NCBI RefSeq assembly: GCF_020026915.1
Contig: NZ_JAINUY010000005.1
Coordinates: 124,001-188,000 of the forward strand
From: Flavobacterium potami
GTDB lineage: Bacteria; Bacteroidota; Bacteroidia; Flavobacteriales; Flavobacteriaceae
Direction of reading: 5' to 3'
DNA: 64,000 nt
Part shown: piece after piece, positions 1 through 8,797 of the stretch
How the letters are laid out: each line of letters starts with the position of its first letter
Position numbering within the stretch: position 1 is the stretch's first letter
Translations under genes and position numbers: made by a program
The notes under the pieces: generated by a model
Database searches by the model: none
The model's input: only the letters and a program-made list of their open reading frames with translations
What the model was told of the DNA's origin: nothing

Positions 1-392
1 ATTTGAATTTAAGCGGTGCTTTGAGCCACGGAAAATTGAGCGCAAAAACTGGCGAATTAATTGCATTGGCCGTTTCAGAAAGCAATTCTTGTGATTATTG
101 TTTAGCGGCTCACACATTTATTGGTGAGAAATTAGTAAAAGCAGATCCAGCAGTTTTACACGCAGCAAGAACAGGAAATTCTACAGACGCTAAAACAGAA
201 GCGATTTTGCAATTGGCGAAAACTTTAATCAGCAAAAATGGTTTAGTAAATGACGAAGATGTAAATAAAGCTAAAACTGCTGGAGTTTCTGATGCAGAAA
301 TTGCCGAAACTGTTGCACATACAGCTTTGAACGTATTAACAAACTACTTCAACAATTTAGCTAATACTGAAATTGACTTTCCTGCAGTATAA
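1..392 (+). CDS. AhpD-like carboxymuconolactone decarboxylase family protein (5' partial)
   Basis: The reading frame is open from the first base and stops at 390-392; its true start lies before the window. The visible 129 residues contain SCDYCLAAH, the CxxC-plus-histidine motif of the AhpD/carboxymuconolactone decarboxylase fold, whose members act as alkylhydroperoxidase-type thiol redox enzymes. The rest is helical, as expected for the family. An AraC-type regulator begins 68 bp downstream on the same strand, so that regulator may respond to the same oxidative or xenobiotic signal, but this is inference from position only. The substrate cannot be told from sequence. Confidence 0.85.
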   Translation, partial: LNLSGALSHGKLSAKTGELIALAVSESNSCDYCLAAHTFIGEKLVKADPAVLHAARTGNSTDAKTEAILQLAKTLISKNGLVNDEDVNKAKTAGVSDAEIAETVAHTALNVLTNYFNNLANTEIDFPAV

Positions 393-460
393 ATAGCAAT
401 CACACGATAACAAAAATCAATTTATAAAGATAGTTGTGAATTTATTTCATAACTATCTTT

Positions 461-1360
461 ATGTTTTCAAAAACCAATTTTATGAGCTCGCAAAATGTTT
501 TTACTTTAATAAATCCACAAAACGGTAATTTAGCTTTCAAAATACTTTCTTTTGATGACAATAGCCATTTTGATTATTTACAGCGAAATAATTATTACTC
601 TTTAATTTGGGTTACCAAAGGAAAAGGCAAAGTAAAAGCCGATTTTGCAGAACATTATTTTGAAGAAAACTCACTTCTCGCCTTTTCGCCTTATCAACCC
701 TTTATGCTTTGTGTAAATGAGCCGATTGAAGGAATCGCAATTCATTTTCATTCTGATTTTTACTGCATTTATATGCACCAAAAAGAGGTTTCCTGCAATG
801 GAGTTTTGTTCAACAATATTTATCAGCCACCATACGTAAAGGTTACAGAACAAGCAGCGCTAACTTTTAAAATGGTTATAGAGCAAATGAAAGCTGAGAT
901 TCAAAACACAGAATTAGCGCAGTACGAGTTGCTTATTTCGTATCTGAAGATCTTTTTAATTACTGCTTCAAGATTAAAAACAGAACAATTGGAAGAAAAA
1001 AATTCGGTTCCAGATTCCAAAGAACCAGTAATTCTTCAAAGTCTAATTGATGCTATTGAACTGAATTTTAAAACCAAACATTCGGCAGGAAATTATGCCG
1101 ATTTATTGAATATTTCTCCAAAAGCGTTGGCCAAATTATCCAAAAATTACTTCAACAAAACTTTAACCGATTTAATTTCGGAAAGAATCGTTATCGAAGC
1201 CAAAAGAGAATTGTACATGACCAATAAAACGGTCAAAGAAATTGCTTACGAATTAGGTTATGATGATGAGCATTATTTCAGTCGTTTCTTTAAAACCAAT
1301 GCAGATGTTTCTCCGCAAATTTATCGCGAAACTGTAGGTTTTGGAAAAATGGAAGCTTAA
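461..1360 (+). CDS. AraC family transcriptional regulator
   Basis: This 299-residue protein has the AraC layout: an N-terminal cupin-like sensing half (roughly residues 15-140, ending in an FHSDFYCIYMH segment) and a C-terminal double helix-turn-helix (about 205-290). The second HTH carries the family signature IAYELGYDDEHYFSRFFK. It should bind DNA as a transcription factor in the cytoplasm; the effector is unknown. A second in-frame ATG lies seven codons downstream (482) and could be the true start. It follows an AhpD-like gene on the same strand and may regulate it. The gene ends next to a CTG/CAG repeat array. Confidence 0.9.
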   Translation: MFSKTNFMSSQNVFTLINPQNGNLAFKILSFDDNSHFDYLQRNNYYSLIWVTKGKGKVKADFAEHYFEENSLLAFSPYQPFMLCVNEPIEGIAIHFHSDFYCIYMHQKEVSCNGVLFNNIYQPPYVKVTEQAALTFKMVIEQMKAEIQNTELAQYELLISYLKIFLITASRLKTEQLEEKNSVPDSKEPVILQSLIDAIELNFKTKHSAGNYADLLNISPKALAKLSKNYFNKTLTDLISERIVIEAKRELYMTNKTVKEIAYELGYDDEHYFSRFFKTNADVSPQIYRETVGFGKMEA

Positions 1361-1365
1361 ATTAG

Positions 1366-1449
1366 TTTTCAGTCTCAGTTTTCAGTCGCAGTCACTAGTT
1401 ACTGCAAACTGAGACTGAAAACTGAGACTGAAAACTGAGACTGAAAACT
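1366..1449. repeat. Inverted CAG/CTG-core array between convergent genes
   Basis: Left half: CAG cores separated by 3-4 nt (CAGTCTCAGTTTTCAG). Right half: three exact 13-nt units reading GAGACTGAAAACT. The two halves are reverse complements, so the transcript can fold into a long hairpin. The array fills the whole gap between the convergent AraC and glycosyltransferase genes and may serve both as a terminator, although no clean U-tract follows. Related CAG/ACTG words recur at 16511-16578 and 38573-38596. Confidence 0.75.
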
Positions 1450-2689
1450 ACTTATTTTTCTCTTCGATCCATTTTGACATGTACATTGTGCTTTTATACG
1501 CGTGGTGTTGCAATAAATTTCCCATGAAGTTATGGAGACGATGGCTTTTTGAATCTGCTAAAAGTGAATTTGTTAATGAAATCAATTTATCTGAATAATC
1601 TTTTTTTTGATAACATTGATTAATGATTCTGATTCCGTTTTTTTGAGATTGTTTCCAAAGGTTTTCATCTTGATAAAGTGCAATTGCTTTTTTAGCAAAT
1701 TCTGCTGGATTATCTTCAATAAAGCCATTCCAAGATAAATCTTCGTGCATTGCTTCAGATCCAATAGAAGTTGTTATACTTGGCGTTCCGCATTGCATCG
1801 CTTCTAACAGCTTTCCTTTTAAACCTGCACCAAAGCGAATTGGCGCTAGAACAACTCTTGATTTCTTTACAATTTCATTAGCATCTTCTGCCCTTCCCAT
1901 GATATAAAAACCATTTTTAGGCTGATGCAATTGCAATACTTTTTGTGACGGATAAGCTCCGTAAACTTCTAAAACTGCTTCTGGAAAATCTTTTTTTATA
2001 GAAGGCCAAATTGCTTCTTTTAAATGTTGAACAGTATTCCAGTTTGGTTCGTGAAGAAAATTTCCGATGAAAACAAAATTTTTCCTTTCGTTAAAAGAAG
2101 GCAAATTTGAAAGTTCTTCTTCTTTCATTTCATCAACCAAAAACGGAAGATAAAACAGTAAATCTTCATTGATTCTGAAAACATTTTTTAAGATATTCAT
2201 TTCAAAATCAGAAATAATCAGAGACAAATCGCATCTTAAAATACTAGCGATTTCACGTTTTGCTACTTCTTCAGATAATAAATCTTGTATTTCGAAAGTT
2301 CGGTTTTCTTTAAAAGCTTTTTGTCTTGCGGTTCTTAAACAATGCAGATCTTCTGTATCTAAAATTCGTATTGCATTTGGACATTTTTCAACAACTCGCC
2401 ATCCAAATTGTTCTTCAATCATAAAACGATCAAATAGGACAACGTCTGGATTTAACTCCAAAACAAAATCATCAAAACTTGAAGAATTAAGTTCGATGCT
2501 TTTTTTTATTACTCCAAACTCAGACAAATCAACCATAAAATCACTGTCTTGGGCGGCACTGGCAAAAGTAATTTCGAATCCGTTTTGTTTAAAAATCGAA
2601 ATCAATTGCATCATTCGCCCGCCTGCTGCAGAGGAATTTGGTTCAGGCCAGACAAACCCAATAATTAAAAGTTTTTTTATCTGATTCAT
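1448..2689 (-). CDS. Glycosyltransferase, group 1-like (GT-B fold)
   Basis: The protein (413 residues from the chosen start) looks like a GT4-type glycosyltransferase. The N-terminal Rossmann half opens with LLIIGFVWPEPNSSAAGG. The C-terminal half holds the sugar-nucleotide region with NFVFIGNF, RVVLAPIRFGAGLKGKLLEAM and CGTPSITT, typical of the family's donor-binding loop and E-x7-E area. It probably transfers a sugar from a nucleotide donor to a surface polysaccharide or lipid; acceptor unknown. I start at ATG 2689, since the six residues of an upstream ATG (2707) are not expected before the first beta strand. It stands alone, convergent with the AraC gene and divergent from the miaE-like gene. 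Confidence 0.85.
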   Translation of the reverse strand: MNQIKKLLIIGFVWPEPNSSAAGGRMMQLISIFKQNGFEITFASAAQDSDFMVDLSEFGVIKKSIELNSSSFDDFVLELNPDVVLFDRFMIEEQFGWRVVEKCPNAIRILDTEDLHCLRTARQKAFKENRTFEIQDLLSEEVAKREIASILRCDLSLIISDFEMNILKNVFRINEDLLFYLPFLVDEMKEEELSNLPSFNERKNFVFIGNFLHEPNWNTVQHLKEAIWPSIKKDFPEAVLEVYGAYPSQKVLQLHQPKNGFYIMGRAEDANEIVKKSRVVLAPIRFGAGLKGKLLEAMQCGTPSITTSIGSEAMHEDLSWNGFIEDNPAEFAKKAIALYQDENLWKQSQKNGIRIINQCYQKKDYSDKLISLTNSLLADSKSHRLHNFMGNLLQHHAYKSTMYMSKWIEEKNK

Positions 2690-2772
2690 TGCATTTTTTT
2701 TGAACATACAAAATAATGCTTTTTTCAGCTTAATCCCTCGATATTTCCTGATTTTTGGTCATAAAAAAACAC

Positions 2773-2780
2773 TAATTTTG
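2773..2780 (+). promoter_or_regulatory. Bacteroidetes -7 box (TAATTTTG) for miaE-like gene
   Basis: TAATTTTG matches TAnnTTTG. Transcription would begin near 2787, leaving only about three bases before the ATG at 2790. This favours the ATG at 2802 as the start of the tRNA hydroxylase. Confidence 0.55.
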
Positions 2781-2801
2781 CAGAACTAAATGCTGGAAAT
2801 T

Positions 2802-3383
2802 ATGTTGGGATTAAAATTGGCTACAGACCCAAGATGGGTAAATATCGTTGAATCCAATATCGAAGAAATTTTAACGGATCACGCATGGTGCGAACAAAAA
2901 GCAGCGTCAAACGCGATTAGCATCGTAACGTACAATTCTGAATTGGAAGAATTAGTAACTGAAATGCTTGAAATTGCCAGAGAAGAACTGGAGCATTTTC
3001 AAATGGTTCACAACATTATAAAACAACGCGGATTGACTTTAGGTCGCGAAAGAAAAGATCATTACGTAAATGAACTTTTTAAATTCATGAAAAAAGATGG
3101 AAGCCGACGCGATGCACTTTGCGACCGTTTATTGTTTTCTGCTATGATTGAAGCTAGAAGCTGTGAGCGTTTTAAAGTTCTTTCTGAAAACATTCAAGAT
3201 CAAGATTTAGCTAAATTCTATCGTGATTTGATGATTTCTGAAGCAGGGCATTATACCACCTTTTTAGGTTTTGCCAGAAAATACCAAGACAATATCGACA
3301 TCGATAAACGATGGAAGGATTGGATTGAATATGAAGGTTCTATCATTACCAATTACGGTAAAAATGAAACCGTTCACGGATAA
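2802..3383 (+). CDS. miaE: tRNA-(ms2io6A)-hydroxylase, MiaE-like
   Basis: MiaE-family proteins are ferritin-like non-heme diiron monooxygenases that hydroxylate the prenyl group of 2-methylthio-N6-isopentenyladenosine at tRNA position 37. The 193-residue protein shows the carboxylate-bridged diiron ligands in two halves: an early Glu with HAWCEQKAASNA, EELEHF in the middle, IEARSCERF and SEAGHY in the second half. Length and the opening MLGLKLATDPRW fit the family. An upstream ATG at 2790 lies almost on the predicted transcription start, so 2802 is preferred. The asmA-like gene follows after 55 bp on the same strand. Confidence 0.92.
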   Translation: MLGLKLATDPRWVNIVESNIEEILTDHAWCEQKAASNAISIVTYNSELEELVTEMLEIAREELEHFQMVHNIIKQRGLTLGRERKDHYVNELFKFMKKDGSRRDALCDRLLFSAMIEARSCERFKVLSENIQDQDLAKFYRDLMISEAGHYTTFLGFARKYQDNIDIDKRWKDWIEYEGSIITNYGKNETVHG

Positions 3384-3438
3384 ATTACGCTCTTTTTAGA
3401 CTCTATTTTTACATTTAAATACCACACAACAACTCGTT

Positions 3439-6198
3439 ATGCAAAAAAGTAAATCCAGATCAATCGTATTCAAAATTGCGAAGTATTTCGGAATAACTTT
3501 CGCGGTTATTTTAGGATTATTATTTTTAACGCCTATCGTCTTTGAAGATCAAATTAAAGAGCAGATCAAAAAAACCGCTAACGAAAGATTGAGCGCAGAA
3601 TTGAATTATTCTGATGTTTCAGTTTCTTTTTTCCGCCATTTTCCGTCGCTTACCTTGACCTTAGACAATTTAAGCTTAAATGGTTCTGCACCTTATAAAA
3701 ATGAAAAATTCATTACCGCCAAAGAGGTTTCGTTTGGAATAAATGTGGCGAGTTTGATTTTTAGTAAATCGGTAAAAATTGACCAGATTTATTTATCTGA
3801 TTCTTTTATTAATGTAAAAGTGAATCCGAATGGAGAGGCGAATTACAACATTTACAAGTCGCAGGAACAAGCTTCAAAATCAAAAGACAGCTCTGATACG
3901 GCTTTAAAACTGGAACGAATTGAGATTTTAAACAGTAAAATTGTTTACGATGACAAGTCGACAAAAGTTCATTTTGATGCTTTTGGCTTTAATTATTTAG
4001 GAAAAGGAGATTTAAATAAAGCTGTTTTTGATTTATACTCAAAAGCGAAAATTGAAAAATTAAATATTGTTTATGAAGATGAACCGTATTTAATGAACAA
4101 AAAGATTGATGCCGACTTAATAACAAAAGTAAATATCAACTCTCTTTCGTTCTTTTTCCAACAAAACAATTTAAAAATCAATCAACTTTTGGTTGACTTT
4201 AAAGGGAAATTTGATATTTTGAAAGATGGTTATAATATGGATTTTGTCATCAAATCTGATAATAGTGATTTGTATGATGTTTTTACAGCGTTTCCTCCAA
4301 AATACATTACCTGGCTTTCACAAACCGAATTAAAAGGAAAAACCGATCTTCTTTTTACCTTAAAAGGAAAATATATTACATCGCAAAACATAGCGCCAGA
4401 TCTGAATTTGGACGTAAAAGTGAAGGATGGTTTTGTGAATTACAACAAAAGTGCATTTCCTGTTTCTAATTTAAATTTAGATATCAAAACAACAGTACCG
4501 TCGTTAAATCCAGATTTAGTAATTGTTGATGCCAAAAACCTAGCTTTAAACATCAATCAGGATTATTTAAAATCTAAGTTTTTAGTTAAAGGAATTAACA
4601 CACCCGACATTAATGCAGATTTTAAAGCCAAAATTGATCTTGAAAAATTAACTAAAGCACTTGGAATTCCAGACATTGAATTGAAAGGAGCTTTAGCAGG
4701 AGATTTAAAAGCAAACGGAATATTTGACCAGAAAAACAAACGTTTTCCTGTTACAAACGGCGTTGTTAATTTAGATAACGGATATTTGAAAACACCTTAT
4801 TATCCAAATCCAATTACAAATATTACGATTAAATCGAAAATCGAAAACCAAAAAGGAACTTTTCAGGATTTAAAAGTTAGCTTAAAACCAACTCAATTTA
4901 CTTTTGAAGGAAAACCCGTTTTTGTACAAGCTGATTTGAGCAATTTTGACGATTTAAATTATGATGTTAAGGCAAAAGGTGAACTTGACGTAAGCCGAAT
5001 TTATAAAGTTTTCTCTCAAAAAGGTCTTGATCTAGATGGCTTCATTAAAGCTGATTTAGCTTTAAAAGGAAAACAAAGTGATGCCGAAAAAGGCAACTAC
5101 AGCAAATTAAACAACAAAGGAACTCTTGAATTGAGAAATATCGGAATTGCTTCTGAATATCTTCCACAGAAATTCATTATTAAAGAAGGAATTTTCAAAA
5201 TCAATCAAGATAAAATGACTTTTAATAATTTTCTAGCGGCTTACGGACAATCTGATTTTAAAATGAATGGATATCTACAGAACGTTATTAATTATGTAAC
5301 CACCAATACAGGCATTTTAAGAGGTTCTTTTAAAGTTACAGCAAGATATATTAATGTCGATGAGTTCATGTCTAAAACCGAACCGAATACTTCGGTTACA
5401 CAAAGTCCGACTTCTAAAACAGAAACAAAATCCGCAGAAAACAAACAAACCGGAGTTATTATTGTTCCAACGAATTTAAATTTACAGTTATTGGCAAATG
5501 CTCAAAAAGTAAATTTCGACAAATTAAACCTGCAAAATGCTACCGGAAATCTTAGCATGAAAAACGGCAAACTAACCATGCAGAATACTGGTTTCGATTT
5601 AATTGGTTGCAAAGTTTCAATGAACGCCAATTATCAAGCAGTAACACCTCAAAAAGCTAATTTTGATTACGCTATTAAAGCCGCTGATTTTGATATTAAA
5701 AGAGCTTATAATGAAATAGAAGTTTTTAGAAAAATGGCCAGCGCCGCAGAAAAAGCACAAGGAATTGTTTCTTTAGATTATCAATTAAAAGGTCGTTTAA
5801 ACGGAAATATGGAACCTGTTTATCCTTCGCTTGCCGGAGGAGGAACTCTTTCTGTAAAAGATGTAAAAGTACGAGGTTTGAAAATGTTTAATGCCGTGAG
5901 CAAACAAACCAATTCAGAATCGATGAAAAACCCAGATCTTTCTAAAGTAGACATTAAAACAACCGTTAAAAACAATATTATAACTGTAGAACGTTTTAAG
6001 TTTAAATTTGCAGGATTCAGACCAAGAATTGAAGGCACAACAAGCTTAGACGGAAAATTGAACTTAAAAATGCGTTTAGGATTACCTCCTTTTGGTATTT
6101 TCGGAATTCCACTTACTGTTACGGGAACTCAGGATAATCCTAAAGTAAAAGTAGGTAAGAAAACAGAAGACTTAGAAGAAACCAAGGATACTGAATAA
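3439..6198 (+). CDS. AsmA-like outer-membrane biogenesis protein
   Basis: A 919-residue protein with one N-terminal membrane helix (about residues 17-35, FGITFAVILGLLFLTPIVF), then FEDQIKEQIKKTANERLSAELNYSDV, the typical opening of AsmA-like and DUF748-like proteins. The body is a long run of beta strands ending in a C-terminal AsmA_2-type region (LKMRLGLPPFGIFGIPLTVTGTQDNP). Members of this superfamily form periplasm-spanning beta grooves that support lipid or outer-membrane protein transport. A low-complexity Thr/Ser/Lys stretch near residues 645-675 looks like a linker. It probably sits in the inner membrane with most of the chain in the periplasm. Confidence 0.88.
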   Translation: MQKSKSRSIVFKIAKYFGITFAVILGLLFLTPIVFEDQIKEQIKKTANERLSAELNYSDVSVSFFRHFPSLTLTLDNLSLNGSAPYKNEKFITAKEVSFGINVASLIFSKSVKIDQIYLSDSFINVKVNPNGEANYNIYKSQEQASKSKDSSDTALKLERIEILNSKIVYDDKSTKVHFDAFGFNYLGKGDLNKAVFDLYSKAKIEKLNIVYEDEPYLMNKKIDADLITKVNINSLSFFFQQNNLKINQLLVDFKGKFDILKDGYNMDFVIKSDNSDLYDVFTAFPPKYITWLSQTELKGKTDLLFTLKGKYITSQNIAPDLNLDVKVKDGFVNYNKSAFPVSNLNLDIKTTVPSLNPDLVIVDAKNLALNINQDYLKSKFLVKGINTPDINADFKAKIDLEKLTKALGIPDIELKGALAGDLKANGIFDQKNKRFPVTNGVVNLDNGYLKTPYYPNPITNITIKSKIENQKGTFQDLKVSLKPTQFTFEGKPVFVQADLSNFDDLNYDVKAKGELDVSRIYKVFSQKGLDLDGFIKADLALKGKQSDAEKGNYSKLNNKGTLELRNIGIASEYLPQKFIIKEGIFKINQDKMTFNNFLAAYGQSDFKMNGYLQNVINYVTTNTGILRGSFKVTARYINVDEFMSKTEPNTSVTQSPTSKTETKSAENKQTGVIIVPTNLNLQLLANAQKVNFDKLNLQNATGNLSMKNGKLTMQNTGFDLIGCKVSMNANYQAVTPQKANFDYAIKAADFDIKRAYNEIEVFRKMASAAEKAQGIVSLDYQLKGRLNGNMEPVYPSLAGGGTLSVKDVKVRGLKMFNAVSKQTNSESMKNPDLSKVDIKTTVKNNIITVERFKFKFAGFRPRIEGTTSLDGKLNLKMRLGLPPFGIFGIPLTVTGTQDNPKVKVGKKTEDLEETKDTE

Positions 6199-6231
6199 GT
6201 AAATTTTAAAATTTGAAATTCCAATCTTATC

Positions 6232-6266
6232 AACCTTTGTCAAAGTTTTAAACTTTGACAAAGGTT
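6232..6266. repeat. 35-nt near-perfect palindrome built on TTTGTCAAAG
   Basis: The palindrome is centred on TTTAAA with 17-nt arms (AACCTTTGTCAAAGTTT). It sits 33 bp past the asmA-like stop. A sister copy with a T8 tract lies at 10902-10940. It can act as a hairpin in either direction. Confidence 0.75.
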
Positions 6267-6296
6267 TGCATGAAACCATTTTATCACATAATATTT

Positions 6297-6398
6297 GTCA
6301 TTTCGACCGAAGAGAGAAATCACACTAGAAACTCTACAAAGATTGGCGATTTTCTTTGCGGAATTACCAGTGTGATTTCTCCCTTCGGTCGAAATGAC
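6297..6398. repeat. REP-type long inverted repeat (30-bp arms)
   Basis: Arms at 6297-6326 and 6369-6398 match at 29 of 30 positions. Both begin with GTCATTTCGACCGAAG when read inward. The 42-nt centre is unlike the arms. It lies between the convergent asmA-like gene and rpmA. The outer GTCATTTCGACC resembles widely scattered REP/BIME-type sequences; no transposase is present here. Confidence 0.8.
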
Positions 6399-6413
6399 AA
6401 CTTTACTAAAAAT

Positions 6414-6445
6414 AAAAAACCCGATCATTTCTGAACGGGTTTTTT
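6414..6445 (-). terminator. Intrinsic terminator after rpmA
   Basis: Arms AAAAAACCCG (6414-6423) and CGGGTTTTTT (6436-6445) enclose a 12-nt loop. Read on the minus strand the stem is followed by a T-rich run, just past the rpmA stop. Confidence 0.75.
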
Positions 6446-6466
6446 ATAAAAAGTAATCTATGATTA

Positions 6467-6727
6467 TTATGCCTCGAATGGGATAATAGATACATAAGAT
6501 TTGTTATCTCTTTTCTTTTGGAACTTAACAACTCCAGCAACTCTTGCGTGAAGAGTGTGATCTTTACTAATGTAAACGTTTTCACCTGGATTGTGTTTTG
6601 AACCTCTTTGTCTAACGATGATGTTCCCAGCAATAGCAGCTTGTCCACCATAAATCTTAACGCCTAGACGTTTTGATTCTGATTCTCTACCATTCTTCGA
6701 ACTACCGACACCTTTCTTGTGAGCCAT
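6467..6727 (-). CDS. rpmA: 50S ribosomal protein L27
   Basis: The 86-residue protein opens [16 protein letters not shown] and contains [19 protein letters not shown], diagnostic of bL27. L27 sits near the peptidyl-transferase centre of the 50S subunit, with its N-terminal tail reaching the tRNA acceptor ends. It begins with MAHKKG rather than the cleavable N-terminal extension seen in Firmicutes. It lies 24 bp downstream of rplU in the usual L21-L27 operon and is followed by an intrinsic terminator. Confidence 0.98.
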
Positions 6728-6751
6728 GACGTATGAGTTTAAATATTGTTA

Positions 6752-7189
6752 TTATTCTTTAGTAGCTTCTTTTTTAGCTTTTGGAGCTGCTTTTTTTGCT
6801 TTTGGAGCTTCTACTTCTTCAGTAGCTGCTTCTTCTGCTACAACTGCTTTTTTAGCTGCTGCTTTTTTAGTTCCTCCTGCTGCAGTAATACCTTCAATTA
6901 CAATTTGTGTAAGATATTGTCTGTGACCATTTCTTTTTTTGAATCCTTTTCTTCTTTTCTTTTTGAAAACGATTACTTTATCACCTTTTAAGTGTTGTAA
7001 CACTTTAGCTTCTACTGAAGCACCTTCTATAGCTGGGGCGCCTAAAGTTACATTTCCGTTATCATCTAATAAAAGAACTTTGTCAAAAGAAACTTTTGAA
7101 CCTTCTTCGTTAGCTAAACGGTGAACATAAACCTTTAAGTCTTTGCTTACTTTAAATTGTTGCCCTGCTATCTCTACGATTGCATACAT
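6752..7189 (-). CDS. rplU: 50S ribosomal protein L21 with Ala/Lys-rich tail
   Basis: Residues 1-103 are a normal bL21 (MYAIVEIAGQQFKVSKD, then KKRRKGFKKRNGHRQ near the end), which binds 23S rRNA on the back of the 50S subunit. The remaining roughly 40 residues are an Ala/Lys/Glu-rich low-complexity tail (AAAKKAVVAEEAATEEVEAP and onward) beyond the usual bacterial L21 length; such tails occur in Bacteroidota. First gene of the rplU-rpmA operon, with a good promoter match 31-38 bp upstream of the ATG. Confidence 0.97.
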   Translation of the reverse strand: MYAIVEIAGQQFKVSKDLKVYVHRLANEEGSKVSFDKVLLLDDNGNVTLGAPAIEGASVEAKVLQHLKGDKVIVFKKKRRKGFKKRNGHRQYLTQIVIEGITAAGGTKKAAAKKAVVAEEAATEEVEAPKAKKAAPKAKKEATKE

Positions 7190-7219
7190 ACCAAATTGAT
7201 TTATTGATTTTTAAGGTTG

Positions 7220-7249
7220 CAAATATACAACTAAAAATTTATTGTGCAA
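7220..7249 (-). promoter_or_regulatory. Predicted rplU-rpmA promoter
   Basis: On the minus strand TATATTTG (plus 7220-7227) matches the TAnnTTTG -7 box. A TTG lies about 19 nt further upstream (plus 7247-7249), a -33-like element. The predicted leader is about 25 nt. Confidence 0.65.
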
Positions 7250-7392
7250 TCTATAGAAGTAAAAATATTTCATTCGTAAAAAACACTGTGTTTCAAGCAC
7301 TTTAAAATGCAAATCCTACTTTATTTGAAGTAAAATATTGTTAAAATATCTGCATTTTAAAAACAAAAAGGCAATACATAATTAAAAAAAAC

Positions 7393-7400
7393 TATTTTTG
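7393..7400 (+). promoter_or_regulatory. -7 box (TATTTTTG) for the M16 peptidase operon
   Basis: TATTTTTG lies 62 bp before the ATG at 7463. No clear TTTG is seen at the -33 distance, so this is only a motif match. Confidence 0.45.
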
Positions 7401-7462
7401 ATGTAACTAAAATCAACTCTGGTCTACCTACTCTTGTTTGATATATAAATTTATTAATCTTT

Positions 7463-8785
7463 ATGAAAAAATCAATAATGATGTTTAGTGCTGCATTAAT
7501 GCTTGGCGGAGTAGCTCATGCTCAAAAAGTAGCTTTTGAAGAATATAACTTAGACAATGGTTTGCATGTCATTTTGCACAATGATCCTTCTGCTCCTGTT
7601 GTCATTACATCGGTAATGTATCATGTCGGATCAAAAGACGAGCGCCCTGACAGAACTGGATTTGCACACTTTTTTGAGCATTTATTATTTGAAGGAACTC
7701 AAAATATCAAACGTGGCGAATGGATGAAGATCGTAACTGCTAACGGAGGAGTTAACAATGCCAATACTTCTGATGACAGAACCTACTATTACGAAGTCTT
7801 TCCTTCTAATAGTTTAGAACTAGGCTTATGGATGGAATCTGAAAGATTAATGCATCCTATTATTAATAAGATTGGTGTCGACACGCAAAATGAAGTTGTA
7901 AAAGAAGAAAAAAGAATGCGTTACGACAATCAGCCGTATGGAAATATTCTTCCAGAGGTTAAGAAGAATATGTTCAAAAACCATCCTTATCGCTGGACAA
8001 CAATTGGTTCTATGAAAGATTTGGATGCAGCAACTTTAGAAGAGTTTCAGGCTTTCAATAAAAAATTCTACACTCCAAACAATGCCGTTTTGGTTGTCGC
8101 AGGAGATTTCGAAAAAGCAAAAACAAAAGAATGGATTCAGAAATACTTTGGTCCAATTCCAAGGGGCGAAGAAGTTAAAAAACAGACTTTCGTCGAAGAT
8201 CCTATTACACAACCAATTAAAGCAACTTATGAAGATCCGAACATTCAGATTCCGATGGTTGTGGCTTCGTACAGAACACCGTCTATGAAAACCAGAGACG
8301 CCAGAGTTTTAGATTTGATTTCTTCTTATTTAAGTGACGGAAAAAGTTCTAAACTCTACAAGAAAATTGTAGATGACAAAAAAATGGCATTACAAATTGG
8401 CGCAGTGGGATTTAGTCAAGAAGATTATGGAATGTATATTCTTTACGGTTTGCCAATGGCTCCAAATACAACTGCAGATATCTTAAAGGAAATGGATGAA
8501 GAAATTGTAAAAATTCAGACAGATCTAATTTCTGAAAAAGATTATGAAAAATTACAAAACAAATTCGATAATAATTACGTGAACGCAAATTCAAGCGTAG
8601 AAGGAATTGCTGAAAATCTTGCTTCTTATTATTTACTTTACGGCGATGTCAATTTAATTAATACCGAAATCGACATTTACCACTCTATTACAAGAGAAGA
8701 AATTAGAGAAGTTGCCAAAAAATATCTGAATCCAAATCAGCGCTTAATTTTAGATTACATTCCGACGCCTAAATCTCAAAACTAA
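7463..8785 (+). CDS. M16 family zinc peptidase, catalytic subunit
   Basis: A 440-residue insulinase/pitrilysin-family peptidase with an N-terminal signal peptide ending near AHAQ (residues 18-21), so it should be exported. The inverted zinc motif HFFEH is at residues 69-73 with the third ligand Glu about 75 residues on (EVVKEEKR). The C-terminal M16 half lacks the Arg/Tyr pair that binds substrate. That pair is found in the partner encoded 12 bp downstream, so the two probably form a heterodimer that degrades peptides in the periplasm or at the surface. The order catalytic then non-catalytic is conserved in Bacteroidota. Confidence 0.93.
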   Translation: MKKSIMMFSAALMLGGVAHAQKVAFEEYNLDNGLHVILHNDPSAPVVITSVMYHVGSKDERPDRTGFAHFFEHLLFEGTQNIKRGEWMKIVTANGGVNNANTSDDRTYYYEVFPSNSLELGLWMESERLMHPIINKIGVDTQNEVVKEEKRMRYDNQPYGNILPEVKKNMFKNHPYRWTTIGSMKDLDAATLEEFQAFNKKFYTPNNAVLVVAGDFEKAKTKEWIQKYFGPIPRGEEVKKQTFVEDPITQPIKATYEDPNIQIPMVVASYRTPSMKTRDARVLDLISSYLSDGKSSKLYKKIVDDKKMALQIGAVGFSQEDYGMYILYGLPMAPNTTADILKEMDEEIVKIQTDLISEKDYEKLQNKFDNNYVNANSSVEGIAENLASYYLLYGDVNLINTEIDIYHSITREEIREVAKKYLNPNQRLILDYIPTPKSQN

Positions 8786-8797
8786 GAATATCGAATC

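Noticed and set aside
2169-2684. 171-codon plus-strand ORF antisense to the glycosyltransferase
   Set aside because: It is a shadow of the minus-strand gene; no domain, promoter or family-like composition.
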